From Thermoprotei archaeon (GTDB lineage Archaea > Thermoproteota > Thermoprotei_A > Sulfolobales > Ignisphaeraceae), in contig QMWY01000004.1 in the NCBI GenBank assembly GCA_003661865.1, forward strand, positions 1-21,210: a stretch of DNA of 21,210 bases. The letters run 5' to 3'. Position 1 is the stretch's first letter, and every line of letters begins with the position of its first letter. The position numbers and the translations under genes are program-made. The notes under the pieces are model-generated. The model did not search any database. It saw nothing but the letters and a program-made list of their open reading frames with translations, and had not been told where the DNA came from. This document shows, one piece after another, positions 6,809 to 14,733 of this stretch.

Positions 6809-8071
6809 TCAGCCCCGTACCAGCCTAGCTATGAAGAATCCCTCACACTCATCCACATGGGGATATGTCCTCCTAACCCTATTCCATATAGGGTATAACT
6901 TGTAGCCCCGGGACGCATCTATCCTCGGATCCTCCAGCACATGGCTATCAGCCTCGCTAAGAACCTTGGAGACCACCTCTTCACCCTCCTCGGGAAATAT
7001 TGAGCATGTTGCATAGACCACGCGTTCAGATACGGGCAGGGCATTCTGCAGCATTAGTCTCTGCGTATGTGAGAACTTCCTCACACGGTCTTGGTCCTGA
7101 AGGAAGAGTTTTATCGAGGGGTCTTTAGGAATGGCGCCGCTACTACTGCAGGGAGCATCTACGAGTGCCGCATGCGCAGCGCCACGGGGTCTAAAGACGC
7201 GGGTGTCGGCAAGCACAAGCTCTACGCGGGATATGTCAACACCGTACTTCTTCAGCAGCGCCTTCATCGACTGGAGCCTCTTAGGCGAGAGATCCATGGC
7301 TACGACGCGGGCCCTATTCTCGGTTAGCTGCATTATGAGAGAGGTCTTTATCCCCGGAGCCGCGGCGAAGTCGTATATCAGCTCACCCCGATCGGGCTCG
7401 AGAGCCAGTACGGTGAAGACGCTTGCCTTATCCTGGATAATGACCTTTCCTTCGCGGAAGAGCCTTGTGTTCCTAACAGGTCTCTGAGACTCGATAACCC
7501 TTAGCAGGAACGGTACACGCTTGACGGGAGCTACCCTAACACCTTCACTTTCAAGCTCCTTAACAGCCTTATCAACGTCCATAAGCAGCGTGTTGACCCG
7601 GAGCCACATAACCCTACGGTCTAGAGCCTCCAGCATCTTATAGGACTCGTCCTCTCCTAGAAGCCTCGACACCTTCTCATACACCCAGCGGGGATAGCCG
7701 AGGGAGATCCAAGGCTCTGAGACCAGGATCTCGTTGAATCTCTTAAGCTCGGGAAACATCCTCTCTAGACTCCTACGCATACGTGATGTGAACCTTAGCC
7801 CCAGCTCACGACTCGCTAAGTAGAGGTAGAGCCTTGCCAAGAACCTGCGCGAAGTACCCCTTCTTCCACATACCTTTAGAACCTCGTAGAGTGATACCAC
7901 CCTCCTCAGAAAGCCCTCGGCAATCCTATGCACCTCCTCACGCGTGAAGTTCCGGGTGGAGCACTTAACCCTTCTACATACCCTGGTAAAGGCCCGATCA
8001 AGCGATATCTTACGCGTCTCAACCTCGTACAGCACATTCGCTAGTACGTTTGCGAGGGCGTCTACCTCCAT
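6809..8071 (-). CDS. RsmB/NSUN-family RNA (cytosine-C5) methyltransferase
   Basis: SAM-dependent enzyme making 5-methylcytosine in tRNA or rRNA, 420 aa. The first 120 residues form a helical NusB-like region as in RsmB. They are followed by a PUA-like/linker stretch and a Rossmann methyltransferase domain: motif I DFAAAPGIKT (about 234-243), the acidic SAM ligand in VVAMDLSPKR, motif IV DAPCSSSG (about 305-312) and motif VI YATCSIFPEE (about 353-362). The two cysteines, in PCS and TCS, are the release and catalytic nucleophiles of this family, so it should be active. The target is not determinable. GTG 8077, GTG 8074 and ATG 8071 are in frame and adjacent; I chose the ATG. It lies downstream of tRNA-Glu on the same strand. 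Confidence 0.92.
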   Translation of the reverse strand: MEVDALANVLANVLYEVETRKISLDRAFTRVCRRVKCSTRNFTREEVHRIAEGFLRRVVSLYEVLKVCGRRGTSRRFLARLYLYLASRELGLRFTSRMRRSLERMFPELKRFNEILVSEPWISLGYPRWVYEKVSRLLGEDESYKMLEALDRRVMWLRVNTLLMDVDKAVKELESEGVRVAPVKRVPFLLRVIESQRPVRNTRLFREGKVIIQDKASVFTVLALEPDRGELIYDFAAAPGIKTSLIMQLTENRARVVAMDLSPKRLQSMKALLKKYGVDISRVELVLADTRVFRPRGAAHAALVDAPCSSSGAIPKDPSIKLFLQDQDRVRKFSHTQRLMLQNALPVSERVVYATCSIFPEEGEEVVSKVLSEADSHVLEDPRIDASRGYKLYPIWNRVRRTYPHVDECEGFFIARLVRG

Positions 8072-8126
8072 CACCACACCGCACCGCCTACTAGACCCGC
8101 GCTGCGCTCAGAGAATGTATGTTTTG

Positions 8127-8204
8127 TGGTGCCGCGGCCGGGATTTGAACCCGGGTCACGGGCTCGAAAGGCCCGCATACTTGACCGGGCTATACTACCG
8201 CGGC
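8127..8204 (-). tRNA. tRNA-Glu (UUC), with encoded CCA
   Basis: It folds into a full cloverleaf: acceptor GCCGCGG/CCGCGGC, D arm with GTAT/GTAT pairing closed by G-U, anticodon stem CGGGC/GCCCG with loop CTTTCGA (anticodon UUC), a 4-nt variable loop and T arm CCGGG-TTCAAAT-CCCGG. The discriminator is A and the CCA end is encoded. No intron is present. A TATA-like CTTAAAG at 8233-8239 lies about 30 bp upstream of the 5' end, overlapping the stop of the preceding phosphoribosyltransferase gene. Confidence 0.96.
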
Positions 8205-8232
8205 GCCTTTTCTGATAACTACGCCAACGGGA

Positions 8233-8239
8233 CTTTAAG
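8233..8239 (-). promoter_or_regulatory. TATA box of tRNA-Glu
   Basis: CTTAAAG on the minus strand, about 30 bp before the tRNA 5' end at 8204. It overlaps the last codons and stop of the upstream phosphoribosyltransferase gene. Confidence 0.5.
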
Positions 8240-8819
8240 CCTTGTTAACCCTTCGCTTAACGAGTGCCGCAAGCTTAGCAATGGCATCCGGATCTAGGAG
8301 CCTCTCTAGACCAAGCATCCTCACAGCTTCATCAACGCTCCTGCCTCTACTTACCAGCTGCTCAACGGTCTCACAGATCTCCCATGGGAAAACGACCCAC
8401 GCATCGGTCTCAGCCACGTAGTAGTCCGGCATAACTATGGATCTCCTCTTGAAGAATAGCGTCGCTGTTTTAACCTCACGTGCCCCATACAGCCCCACGA
8501 TATCAGATACCAGCTGCAGGGTCCTACCGCTATCCGCCACATCATCCACTACGAGAACCCTCTTATCCCTAACATCTATCTGCAGGGGCTGCGTGATCAC
8601 GGGCCTCTCCGACCTCTCGCCTAGACCCCGGTAGAACTTTACTTCTATAGTTCCTAGTAGAGGCGAGCCGAGAGCATCCTCCACTATCTTAGCTATAGTG
8701 TAACCTCCGCGTAGAACAGCTACTATAGCCTCGGGAAACCAGTTGTCACTAGCTATCCTCGACGCAAGACCCAGCGACATCCTCATAACGTCGTTCCAGC
8801 TAAGTACTAGGAACCTCAT
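8235..8819 (-). CDS. Purine-type phosphoribosyltransferase
   Basis: Type I phosphoribosyltransferase, 194 aa, that would join a nucleobase to PRPP in purine salvage. The PRPP-binding loop VLVVDDVADSGRT sits at residues 88-100, with the two acidic residues (D92, D93) and the SGRT phosphate loop. The earlier AVLRGGY at 34-40 is the PPi-binding loop. The layout resembles the archaeal hypoxanthine/xanthine-guanine family (COG2236-like); the base specificity cannot be read from sequence. The C-terminal 50 residues are an extra helical segment. ATG at 8819; a TTTAAAG TATA box at 8851-8857 would give a leader of only about 9 nt, so the mRNA is nearly leaderless. Confidence 0.85.
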   Translation of the reverse strand: MRFLVLSWNDVMRMSLGLASRIASDNWFPEAIVAVLRGGYTIAKIVEDALGSPLLGTIEVKFYRGLGERSERPVITQPLQIDVRDKRVLVVDDVADSGRTLQLVSDIVGLYGAREVKTATLFFKRRSIVMPDYYVAETDAWVVFPWEICETVEQLVSRGRSVDEAVRMLGLERLLDPDAIAKLAALVKRRVNKA

Positions 8820-8840
8820 AGCGGGTCCGGCGATGATTGC

Positions 8841-9809
8841 TCAAAACGGCTTTAAAGGTCTTACATACCCCCTGCACTCAGCTGTACCAACAGATACATA
8901 GGTGTGCTCATCACTCTCCTGCAGAAGGCCACTCACCTCAACCTCACCCCCCTCCCACAGAACAGGTATGAAGGAGGCGTCGTAGAGCCTCACGATAACC
9001 TCACCGCTGCCCATGCTCAACGTTGCGTAGGCTGGGTAGTACAGGGAGGTGCACTGGCGAGGCTCCGCAAACCCTCTGACCACTACACATCCTCTATTCC
9101 TTACCGGCGGAGCCCTCCTAACAGCACTGGGATCCACAGGCACCAACGAAACAAGCCTACCTCTCCACCTAAACCTCTTCCACTTCCTATAAAGAGCTCT
9201 TGCAAGCTCTAGCGGAACCCTGCTAGACCTCGCGATCCTACGCGCCCTAAGCTCCTTCTCCTCAGGACTGAGCTCCTCAACAACATCGCTACTCATTAGG
9301 AAGTCTACGACATTTGATGCCGCATCGCACCCGTAGACTGTTATGTCTATGTCCGAGATCTTGGGGTTGTGTATCGATGGGAGTATGGAGCCTGTTACCC
9401 CAAATGCTGATACGCTTACGGAGGCACCATCAGCTATAACCGTCACGAGTTCAAGGGCATCCCTCTCAAGCTCATCGCCTACAGACCTCACGATCCTCAC
9501 AAGCGCTTCGCGGCCACGGTAATGAACTGCAACATCATGGCGGGGCACGTAGGGCATCGAACCGCCGTAGAAGTGGTCATAGCACCACTTCTGCCCACTA
9601 ACATTCCTCACAGAATCCACGGAGTACTCCGGCAGCACCCTTTCATAACATACCCCAGCCCTACACCAGTGCGTAGTATAAGACACGGGTATGTACTTCA
9701 GGTAGGCATAGACCCTACCAAAAGGATGGTAGTTCCCGAATACTACATAAAGTCTGCCGTACCTGTCCACCACCACATCGTGATCGAGGAAGGCATCGGC
9801 ACCGTCCAA
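8841..9809 (-). CDS. Archaeal Pol-beta-superfamily nucleotidyltransferase
   Basis: Predicted nucleotidyltransferase of 322 aa. The diagnostic GS-x11-DxD pattern is GVTGSILPSIHNPKISDID (G140, S141, D153, D155), the metal- and nucleotide-binding site of this superfamily. The N-terminal block DHDVVVDRYGRLYVVFGN, followed by YHPFGRV and YLKYIP, is characteristic of an archaea-specific set of predicted nucleotidyltransferases (COG1665-like), for which I know no assigned substrate. The third acidic residue may lie in VPVDPS. The C-terminal 80 residues look like a beta-rich, OB-type domain (VIVRLYDA, GEVEVSGLLQ, YVSVGTAECRG). The start is TTG 9809; the conserved block begins at residue 10, so little is missing. 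The 3' end carries the promoter of the phosphoribosyltransferase gene. Confidence 0.75.
   Translation of the reverse strand: MDGADAFLDHDVVVDRYGRLYVVFGNYHPFGRVYAYLKYIPVSYTTHWCRAGVCYERVLPEYSVDSVRNVSGQKWCYDHFYGGSMPYVPRHDVAVHYRGREALVRIVRSVGDELERDALELVTVIADGASVSVSAFGVTGSILPSIHNPKISDIDITVYGCDAASNVVDFLMSSDVVEELSPEEKELRARRIARSSRVPLELARALYRKWKRFRWRGRLVSLVPVDPSAVRRAPPVRNRGCVVVRGFAEPRQCTSLYYPAYATLSMGSGEVIVRLYDASFIPVLWEGGEVEVSGLLQESDEHTYVSVGTAECRGYVRPLKPF
8851..8857 (-). promoter_or_regulatory. TATA box of the phosphoribosyltransferase gene
   Basis: CTTTAAA on the minus strand, inside the last codons of the nucleotidyltransferase gene. Initiation is expected near 8828, 9 nt before the ATG. Confidence 0.5.
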
Positions 9810-9821
9810 GGACCAGCTACC

Positions 9822-9829
9822 TATTATAG
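9822..9829 (+). promoter_or_regulatory. TATA box upstream of alba2
   Basis: TATTATAG in the 53-bp divergent space between the nucleotidyltransferase and alba2. On the plus strand it predicts initiation near 9851, 12 nt before the GTG at 9863. Confidence 0.5.
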
Positions 9830-9862
9830 CTTAACTAGGCGAGGCTAGAAGAGTAGTTTACG

Positions 9863-10159
9863 GTGTCTACTTTGAGCACGGGGAGAGGACCCAGCAGGAA
9901 TAGTGAGAGGATAGTGCTGGGTAACAGACCGCTTAGGAATTACCTGCTAGATGTTGTACTTGCACTCAACCGCGGCGTGGACAACGTAGAGATCTTGGGC
10001 AAGGGACGCCACATAAGCCGTGCAGTAGCGCTGTACAACCTGCTGCATGGAAGGTTAGGAGACTCGCTCCATTTGGACAAGGTCGAGATCGGGAGCGTTC
10101 ACGAGAAGGGGAGGAGGATTTCATACATAAGGATCGTTGTTAGCAGAAGAATAATCTAG
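9863..10159 (+). CDS. Alba-family chromatin protein, divergent paralog (Alba2)
   Basis: Small nucleic-acid-binding chromosomal protein, 98 aa. It aligns with the Alba at 13937 through VLGNRPLRNYLLDVVLAL, NRGVDNVEILGKG and RHISRAVALYNLL. The acetylatable lysine pair of Alba1 (G-K-K-P) is replaced by N21-R22, as expected for an Alba2-type subunit that heterodimerises with Alba1. A basic, Ser-rich 15-residue tail precedes the fold. The C-terminal hairpin around EKGRRISYIRIVV matches the flexible DNA-minor-groove arm. GTG start at 9863. It is convergent with reverse gyrase with only 4 bp between the stops. Confidence 0.88.
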   Translation: MSTLSTGRGPSRNSERIVLGNRPLRNYLLDVVLALNRGVDNVEILGKGRHISRAVALYNLLHGRLGDSLHLDKVEIGSVHEKGRRISYIRIVVSRRII

Positions 10160-10163
10160 ACTC

Positions 10164-13100
10164 TTAGCCCAGCACCTCCACCTCCCCGCTGCGGATAGGC
10201 ATCCCCGCCCCCAGCATAACCCTGCTAACCATGCTCCTCACCTCCTCAAGAGCCTCTTCAAAGCCCTTAGAGCCCTTCTCAACAATATCGACAAGCTCCT
10301 CCAGCCTGCGCGTAGCGTCCTCGCCTACCAGCTCTAGGAACTGCGACTTGATCACCTCGGCCACATCGAGCCCAAGCCTCGTTGGTATCAACGCCTTCCT
10401 CTTCTTGCTAAGCACCACGTAACCGTGCCTAACGTTGTTCTCTATGGCCTTGGCGTAGGTGCTAGGCCTCCCTATGCGCTTTGCCTTCATCATCGATATT
10501 ATGTCCGCTGACGTGTATAGCCTCACACGCGACCCGCGCCTGATCTCGATCTTCTGAGGACGTATAACACCTCTCGATAGGATCTGCTTGAGCACGGGTA
10601 CTAGGCGTGGCGGGTAGATAGTAGCGAAGCCCTCGCTCACGACCTCGATAGCCTCCTCCACCTCAACGTCGTACGGGCCAACCTCTAGCAAGGCCTTCAG
10701 GTACCTTATCTTGGAGGGCCTCATCTGGCTGGCTATGAACCTCCTGAATATGAGGTCGTAGAGCCTTAGGTGAAGCTCGCTTATGTTTGTTAGTATGCCC
10801 AGCTCTCCCCTGAAGAACTTCTGCCTAAGCTCTTCAGCATCAACGGGTGCTGTAGGTCTTATAGCTTCATGCGCCCCCTCTCCACCTGCACCCCAAAGCC
10901 TAGGTACGAAGCTCTCCTCGTTTAGCCTCCTTGATATGTAGTGCTTAGCTATCTCCAGCGCTACGGGCGAGAGCCTATGGCTATCGGTCCTATGGTACGT
11001 TATGAAACCGCTTTCGAAGAGCTGCTGAGCGAGCTTCATAGTGAGCACGGCGGTGTACCTAAGCCTTCTGCTGGCCTCTATCAGCAGGTCATCTGTTGAG
11101 AATGGCGGTGGCGGGTTAACCTCCCTAACCAGCTCCTCAAGCTTCTTGACAGCTATACCCTTCTCTACAATGTCCTTGGAGAGCCTCTCGGCCTCCTCAC
11201 GGCTCTTGACAAAGACCCTAACCCTATAGCCTCCAAGGTCTACAATCACCCAGTAGCCCTTGGAGTACTGGAACTCCCTATAGCGGTCCGCAACCCATAG
11301 AAGTACTGGTGACTGAACCCTACCAGCCCCTAACCATCGCTTCCCAAACCTGGTTTGAAGCCATCCACTGATCTCAAAACCGACCCACCTATCATCAACC
11401 CTCCTAACGATCTGCGCCATAACCCTCCTCAAGTCTATACCCCTCGGAGACTCCAGTGCCTTGAGAATAGCCCTCCTCGTAACCTCGTGGAACTCGATGC
11501 GCAGAATCCTGCTGTTGAAAGGCCTCAGCAGCGCGTACAGGTCAAAGGCTATCTTCTCACCCTCAGCATCGGGGTCCGTAGCTATGTAGACTCGATCAAC
11601 CTCTTGCGCAAGCTTCTTAAGGGCGTTCACTATATGGAGGCTGCTCACTATGTTCGTCGAACCGCAGTAGGGACACTTATCGTAGAGTCCTACGAACTGC
11701 CTCTTACACGCCCTACACCTCGCTATGAAATCGTAGACAGGGACATAGCCCCTCTCAACCCTAACACCGTGGAACCCGTCATCCACCACGAGGTCCGTGA
11801 CGTGCCCTAGAGAAGCGGCTATACTAGCTACCAACACCTCACCATTGGGTATGGGGATAACAGCTTCGTATACCGGGACCTCACCAACATATCTACGCGC
11901 CGATTTCCCAAACATGGAAGCTATGGTGCGCGCCTTTGTGGGGGACTCAACGACTATAAGGGCTGTCACTATTCTATCGCTAACAGGCTCCTCGGAACCC
12001 TCTTCACGAGACCTCGCAACCTGGGCTGCAACCTCGTTAAGGTCCACCTCTTCGAGTCTGCGGAACTCTAGCTCGGGTACGAGGTTCTTTAGCCGTTTCT
12101 CAAGGAGTACTAGCAGATCATGGTCGTCAGCAACTATGAGTGAGAAACCAACGGTCTTCCTCCCCTTAAGCAGTCTTGATGATCTTCCGCTGGCCTGGAT
12201 ATAGGTGTAGGGATCGGGTCTGTAGACATAGATATCGCGTCCTTTACGTGTTATCACGGCTGTTGGCAGCACTATCTTGCCCTCACTCGCCACAATCTCC
12301 CCTACACGTTCCCTTACCCAGCTCTTGATCTCTAGAAGCTTTGCAACAACTTCGCTGAGCTTCTCATCGCAGTCCCTGCAGCCCTGGGCAAGAGCCTTTC
12401 TCAACAGGTTTAGGTAGGCGAGGGAGCTCTTCTTAAGTATGCCAACCACGAAGTCCACGTAGCCGCTACTGGTAATACCTCTTCTGCTTAGGTACTCTAG
12501 GAGCACGTAGAGGAACCGCACGCTATTGAGGGCGTTCTCGAGCCTGACCCCTGAGCGGGGCACACCGATGAAGATCGTGAACCTGACCCTTAGGGGCTCG
12601 TCTATCCCCCTTACCAGTATGCCGTAATAGCTTGCCGACCCCACAAGTACGTCCACCTCACCACGCCTAAACTTATCAAAGGCCTTGCTGCCCGACCTAA
12701 CGAGCTCCGCCCTAACTCCCTTAGAGAGAAGCTTTGACACCACAGCCTTCGGTTCGTACCCTCTAGCAACGAATACTATTCCGCTACCCAGCAGCTTTAT
12801 GACAGAGACTACATGCTCAAGCCATTCACCCCCCTCATCCATGTGTATGTAGGTGTCCACAACCCTCCTCCAGTACTCAAACACTGCCCCGCCTTCAAAC
12901 CCCAGGAGCTCGCGCAGCACCTTAGACTTCACACCACCGCTGCGCCCAGTAGCAGACGCCACTACTAACTGGCGCTTCTTCTCAACGGATATCATCTTGA
13001 GCCTCGCACGCAGCTCCTCGATAACAGCCTCGAGCTCCCGAGCCCTCTCCTCGCGCCCAGCAAGCATAGATACCACTAGCTCCTGCTTCGCCTTCACAAG

Positions 13101-13775
13101 CTCGTAGGCAAGCCTAATCTCCTCCTCTGTGAATCCCAGAAGCATGAGTATCCTATCAACATTCTTCGAATTCCTAAGCACAGCATCTAGATCGTCAGCA
13201 ACTATAAGCTGGAACCCCATTTTCTGCAGCATGCCGAAGTTCCGTACCAAGAAGCCTGCCGAGGTCACTAGTACGTCGAAGTCTCCGCGCGAGATCCTCT
13301 CCTTTACCGCGCTGGATCTGCTGGTTCCGGAAACGTACACTACTATCCTTAGCTCCTTACCGTAGTAGCGTCTCAACTTATCGTAGAACTCCCCGAGACG
13401 ACGGCTGAACTGCAGGGCTATCTCACGCGTTGGTGCTAATACGTAGACCCTCCAGCCGTAGTTAAGCGCGCGGTAAAGGACGTAAACGGCAAGCAGCGTT
13501 GATTTCCCAACACCTGTAGGCGCCACCATTGCGAAGCTCTCTCCTGATAGGAGCCTCTTCATCCAGGCCCTCTGTAGAGACCATGGCTTGAAACCTGTTG
13601 CTTTGGTGAAGAACTCCTCAAGCTCTTCAAGCTCTTTAGCGTACGCCCGCATGAATGTGTGAGCAGCTGCGCTCGCTTCCTCGCAGCGCCTACATGGCAA
13701 CCCCTTTAAGATCCTCTCAGCCTCTATCTCCCCACCGCAGTAGGGACAGCCATGCCTGTAGATCACCGGTATCAT
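10164..13775 (-). CDS. rgy: Reverse gyrase
   Basis: Hyperthermophile-specific enzyme that introduces positive supercoils using ATP; 1203 aa from the preferred start. Domains in order: N-terminal zinc finger CPYC...CRRC (10-31); helicase-like module with Walker A APTGVGKST (85-93), DDLD (194-197), SATGRSG (274-280) and motif VI QASGRSSR (527-534); Toprim start VVESPTK (608-614); second zinc finger CRAC...CPYC (687-704); Toprim acidic motif DPDAEGE (734-740); topoisomerase IA active site FITYHRTDS with catalytic Tyr927. All key residues are present. The frame extends upstream to 14018, but that extension runs through alba on the other strand. ATG 13775 gives the usual reverse-gyrase start directly before the zinc finger. 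It is flanked by alba genes on both sides. Confidence 0.97.
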   Translation of the reverse strand: MIPVIYRHGCPYCGGEIEAERILKGLPCRRCEEASAAAHTFMRAYAKELEELEEFFTKATGFKPWSLQRAWMKRLLSGESFAMVAPTGVGKSTLLAVYVLYRALNYGWRVYVLAPTREIALQFSRRLGEFYDKLRRYYGKELRIVVYVSGTSRSSAVKERISRGDFDVLVTSAGFLVRNFGMLQKMGFQLIVADDLDAVLRNSKNVDRILMLLGFTEEEIRLAYELVKAKQELVVSMLAGREERARELEAVIEELRARLKMISVEKKRQLVVASATGRSGGVKSKVLRELLGFEGGAVFEYWRRVVDTYIHMDEGGEWLEHVVSVIKLLGSGIVFVARGYEPKAVVSKLLSKGVRAELVRSGSKAFDKFRRGEVDVLVGSASYYGILVRGIDEPLRVRFTIFIGVPRSGVRLENALNSVRFLYVLLEYLSRRGITSSGYVDFVVGILKKSSLAYLNLLRKALAQGCRDCDEKLSEVVAKLLEIKSWVRERVGEIVASEGKIVLPTAVITRKGRDIYVYRPDPYTYIQASGRSSRLLKGRKTVGFSLIVADDHDLLVLLEKRLKNLVPELEFRRLEEVDLNEVAAQVARSREEGSEEPVSDRIVTALIVVESPTKARTIASMFGKSARRYVGEVPVYEAVIPIPNGEVLVASIAASLGHVTDLVVDDGFHGVRVERGYVPVYDFIARCRACKRQFVGLYDKCPYCGSTNIVSSLHIVNALKKLAQEVDRVYIATDPDAEGEKIAFDLYALLRPFNSRILRIEFHEVTRRAILKALESPRGIDLRRVMAQIVRRVDDRWVGFEISGWLQTRFGKRWLGAGRVQSPVLLWVADRYREFQYSKGYWVIVDLGGYRVRVFVKSREEAERLSKDIVEKGIAVKKLEELVREVNPPPPFSTDDLLIEASRRLRYTAVLTMKLAQQLFESGFITYHRTDSHRLSPVALEIAKHYISRRLNEESFVPRLWGAGGEGAHEAIRPTAPVDAEELRQKFFRGELGILTNISELHLRLYDLIFRRFIASQMRPSKIRYLKALLEVGPYDVEVEEAIEVVSEGFATIYPPRLVPVLKQILSRGVIRPQKIEIRRGSRVRLYTSADIISMMKAKRIGRPSTYAKAIENNVRHGYVVLSKKRKALIPTRLGLDVAEVIKSQFLELVGEDATRRLEELVDIVEKGSKGFEEALEEVRSMVSRVMLGAGMPIRSGEVEVLG

Positions 13776-13821
13776 TACCCAACTACCATTTACACATCTC
13801 TTGATAGCAATATGGATGAGT

Positions 13822-13878
13822 TGATAAGCCCGGGGGCGCATCGAGCCCGATTGCAACTCCTTGATATAAGCTTTTATT
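13822..13878. promoter_or_regulatory. Divergent promoter region of reverse gyrase and alba
   Basis: The 161-bp space 13776-13936 serves both genes. On the plus strand GATATAAG (13863-13870) and CTTTTATT (13871-13878) are TATA candidates for alba. On the minus strand GCTTATATC covers the same bases, and GCTTATCAA lies near 13820-13828, closer to the reverse gyrase ATG. Between them is a GC-rich stretch with a GGGC...GCCC inverted repeat (about 13834-13848) that could be an operator or a leader hairpin. Confidence 0.45.
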
Positions 13879-13936
13879 GGAGCCCCTACTAAGGTGAAAC
13901 ACGCTACAAACGCTAGAACGCGCCGAGGTGCTGTGC

Positions 13937-14230
13937 ATGTCCCAGGTTCCGGGCGCCGCAAACGTCGTCCTAGTAGGTAAGAAGCCCGTAATGAACTATG
14001 TGCTAGCCGTATTAACACTGCTGAACCAGGGCGTAAACGAGATAGTGATAAAGGCGCGTGGAAGAGCCATCAGCAAGGCGGTTGACACAGTCGAGATAGT
14101 GAGGAACAGGTTCCTACCCGGGAAGGTCGAGGTAAAGGAGATCAAGATCGGGAGCCAGACCATCACAAGCCAGGACGGTAGGCAGAGCAGGGTATCCACG
14201 ATAGAGATAACCATAGAGAAGAAGGAGTAA
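13937..14230 (+). CDS. albA: Alba chromatin protein (Alba1 type)
   Basis: Abundant DNA/RNA-binding protein, 97 aa, that coats and compacts archaeal chromosomes as a dimer. The sequence is textbook crenarchaeal Alba: NVVLVGKKPVMNYVLAVL with the acetylatable lysines at K15/K16, then LNQGVNEIVIKARGRAIS and KAVDTVEIVRNRFLPG. ATG 13937 is preceded by GAGGTG at the correct distance, so I prefer it to the in-frame GTG at 13928, which lies within that ribosome binding site. It is divergent from reverse gyrase and followed by a T6 terminator. Confidence 0.96.
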   Translation: MSQVPGAANVVLVGKKPVMNYVLAVLTLLNQGVNEIVIKARGRAISKAVDTVEIVRNRFLPGKVEVKEIKIGSQTITSQDGRQSRVSTIEITIEKKE

Positions 14231-14263
14231 GGGCCTAGGGTACACGGTGACGGTATTAAAAGG

Positions 14264-14269
14264 TTTTTT
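14264..14269 (+). terminator. Oligo-T terminator after alba
   Basis: Six T residues following AAAAGG, 34 bp past the alba stop, match the usual archaeal oligo-T termination signal. Confidence 0.55.
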
Positions 14270-14283
14270 GAGGGAGGTGACGG

Positions 14284-14724
14284 CTAGACAGCACCGGTGT
14301 CGTGCGCAGCCCCTTCGCCGCTGGAAACGCACTCTATACGCACGACCCCCCGCTTAACCGCACTACGGTTAACCGGGAATAGTGAGCAGTACTCTTCTGG
14401 CATCAATACCCTAATGAAGCCCCCATCGATAGCCACACGGGCCTCTATATGGTTTGAGCGTAGATTCCTGCGGATCCTTTCGGCCATGTATTCTAGGAGG
14501 AGATTGCGTAGCGCATCTTCAAGGGGTAGTATCCTCAGCCTAACACCGCTGAGCTCTACAAAGCCCTTCTTTGATAGTCTCTTCAAGATCTTCCGGGCGA
14601 CGCGCTTAGGCATCATGACCCTTAGTAACGCAATAGCGTCACCTAGGTTAACCTCAGCACCCTCACCGAGCAAAGTCTTCAGCACAAGGTATGCTGCTGC
14701 CTCCCGCTTAGAGAGCCATACCAC
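14284..14724 (-). CDS. Hypothetical winged-helix-like protein, 146 aa
   Basis: No family that I can name. The first 70 residues look like a winged helix: a helix in SKREAAAYLVLKTLL, a second in DAIALLRVMMP, a basic recognition-like helix RVARKILKRLSKKG, then a strand pair FVELSGVRLRIL. A basic helical segment (LEYMAERIRRNLR) and a beta-rich C-terminal part follow. It may be a DNA-binding regulator or an RNA-associated protein. The start is GTG at 14724. The upstream 60 bp hold the C/D sRNA at 14734-14788 on the same strand. It converges with alba, 53 bp apart. Confidence 0.65.
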   Translation of the reverse strand: MVWLSKREAAAYLVLKTLLGEGAEVNLGDAIALLRVMMPKRVARKILKRLSKKGFVELSGVRLRILPLEDALRNLLLEYMAERIRRNLRSNHIEARVAIDGGFIRVLMPEEYCSLFPVNRSAVKRGVVRIECVSSGEGAAHDTGAV

Positions 14725-14733
14725 GGGTAGCGC

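Noticed and set aside
8905..8930. GTGATGA inside the nucleotidyltransferase gene
   Set aside because: It is in-frame coding for S-D-E, with no CTGA at guide distance.
13834..13848. GC-rich inverted repeat as an intrinsic terminator
   Set aside because: It lies between divergent genes and no T-run follows it on either strand.
13776..14018. N-terminal extension of reverse gyrase to 14018
   Set aside because: The extra 81 residues have no reverse-gyrase likeness, run through the alba promoter and coding sequence on the other strand, and lie before the expected zinc-finger start at ATG 13775.
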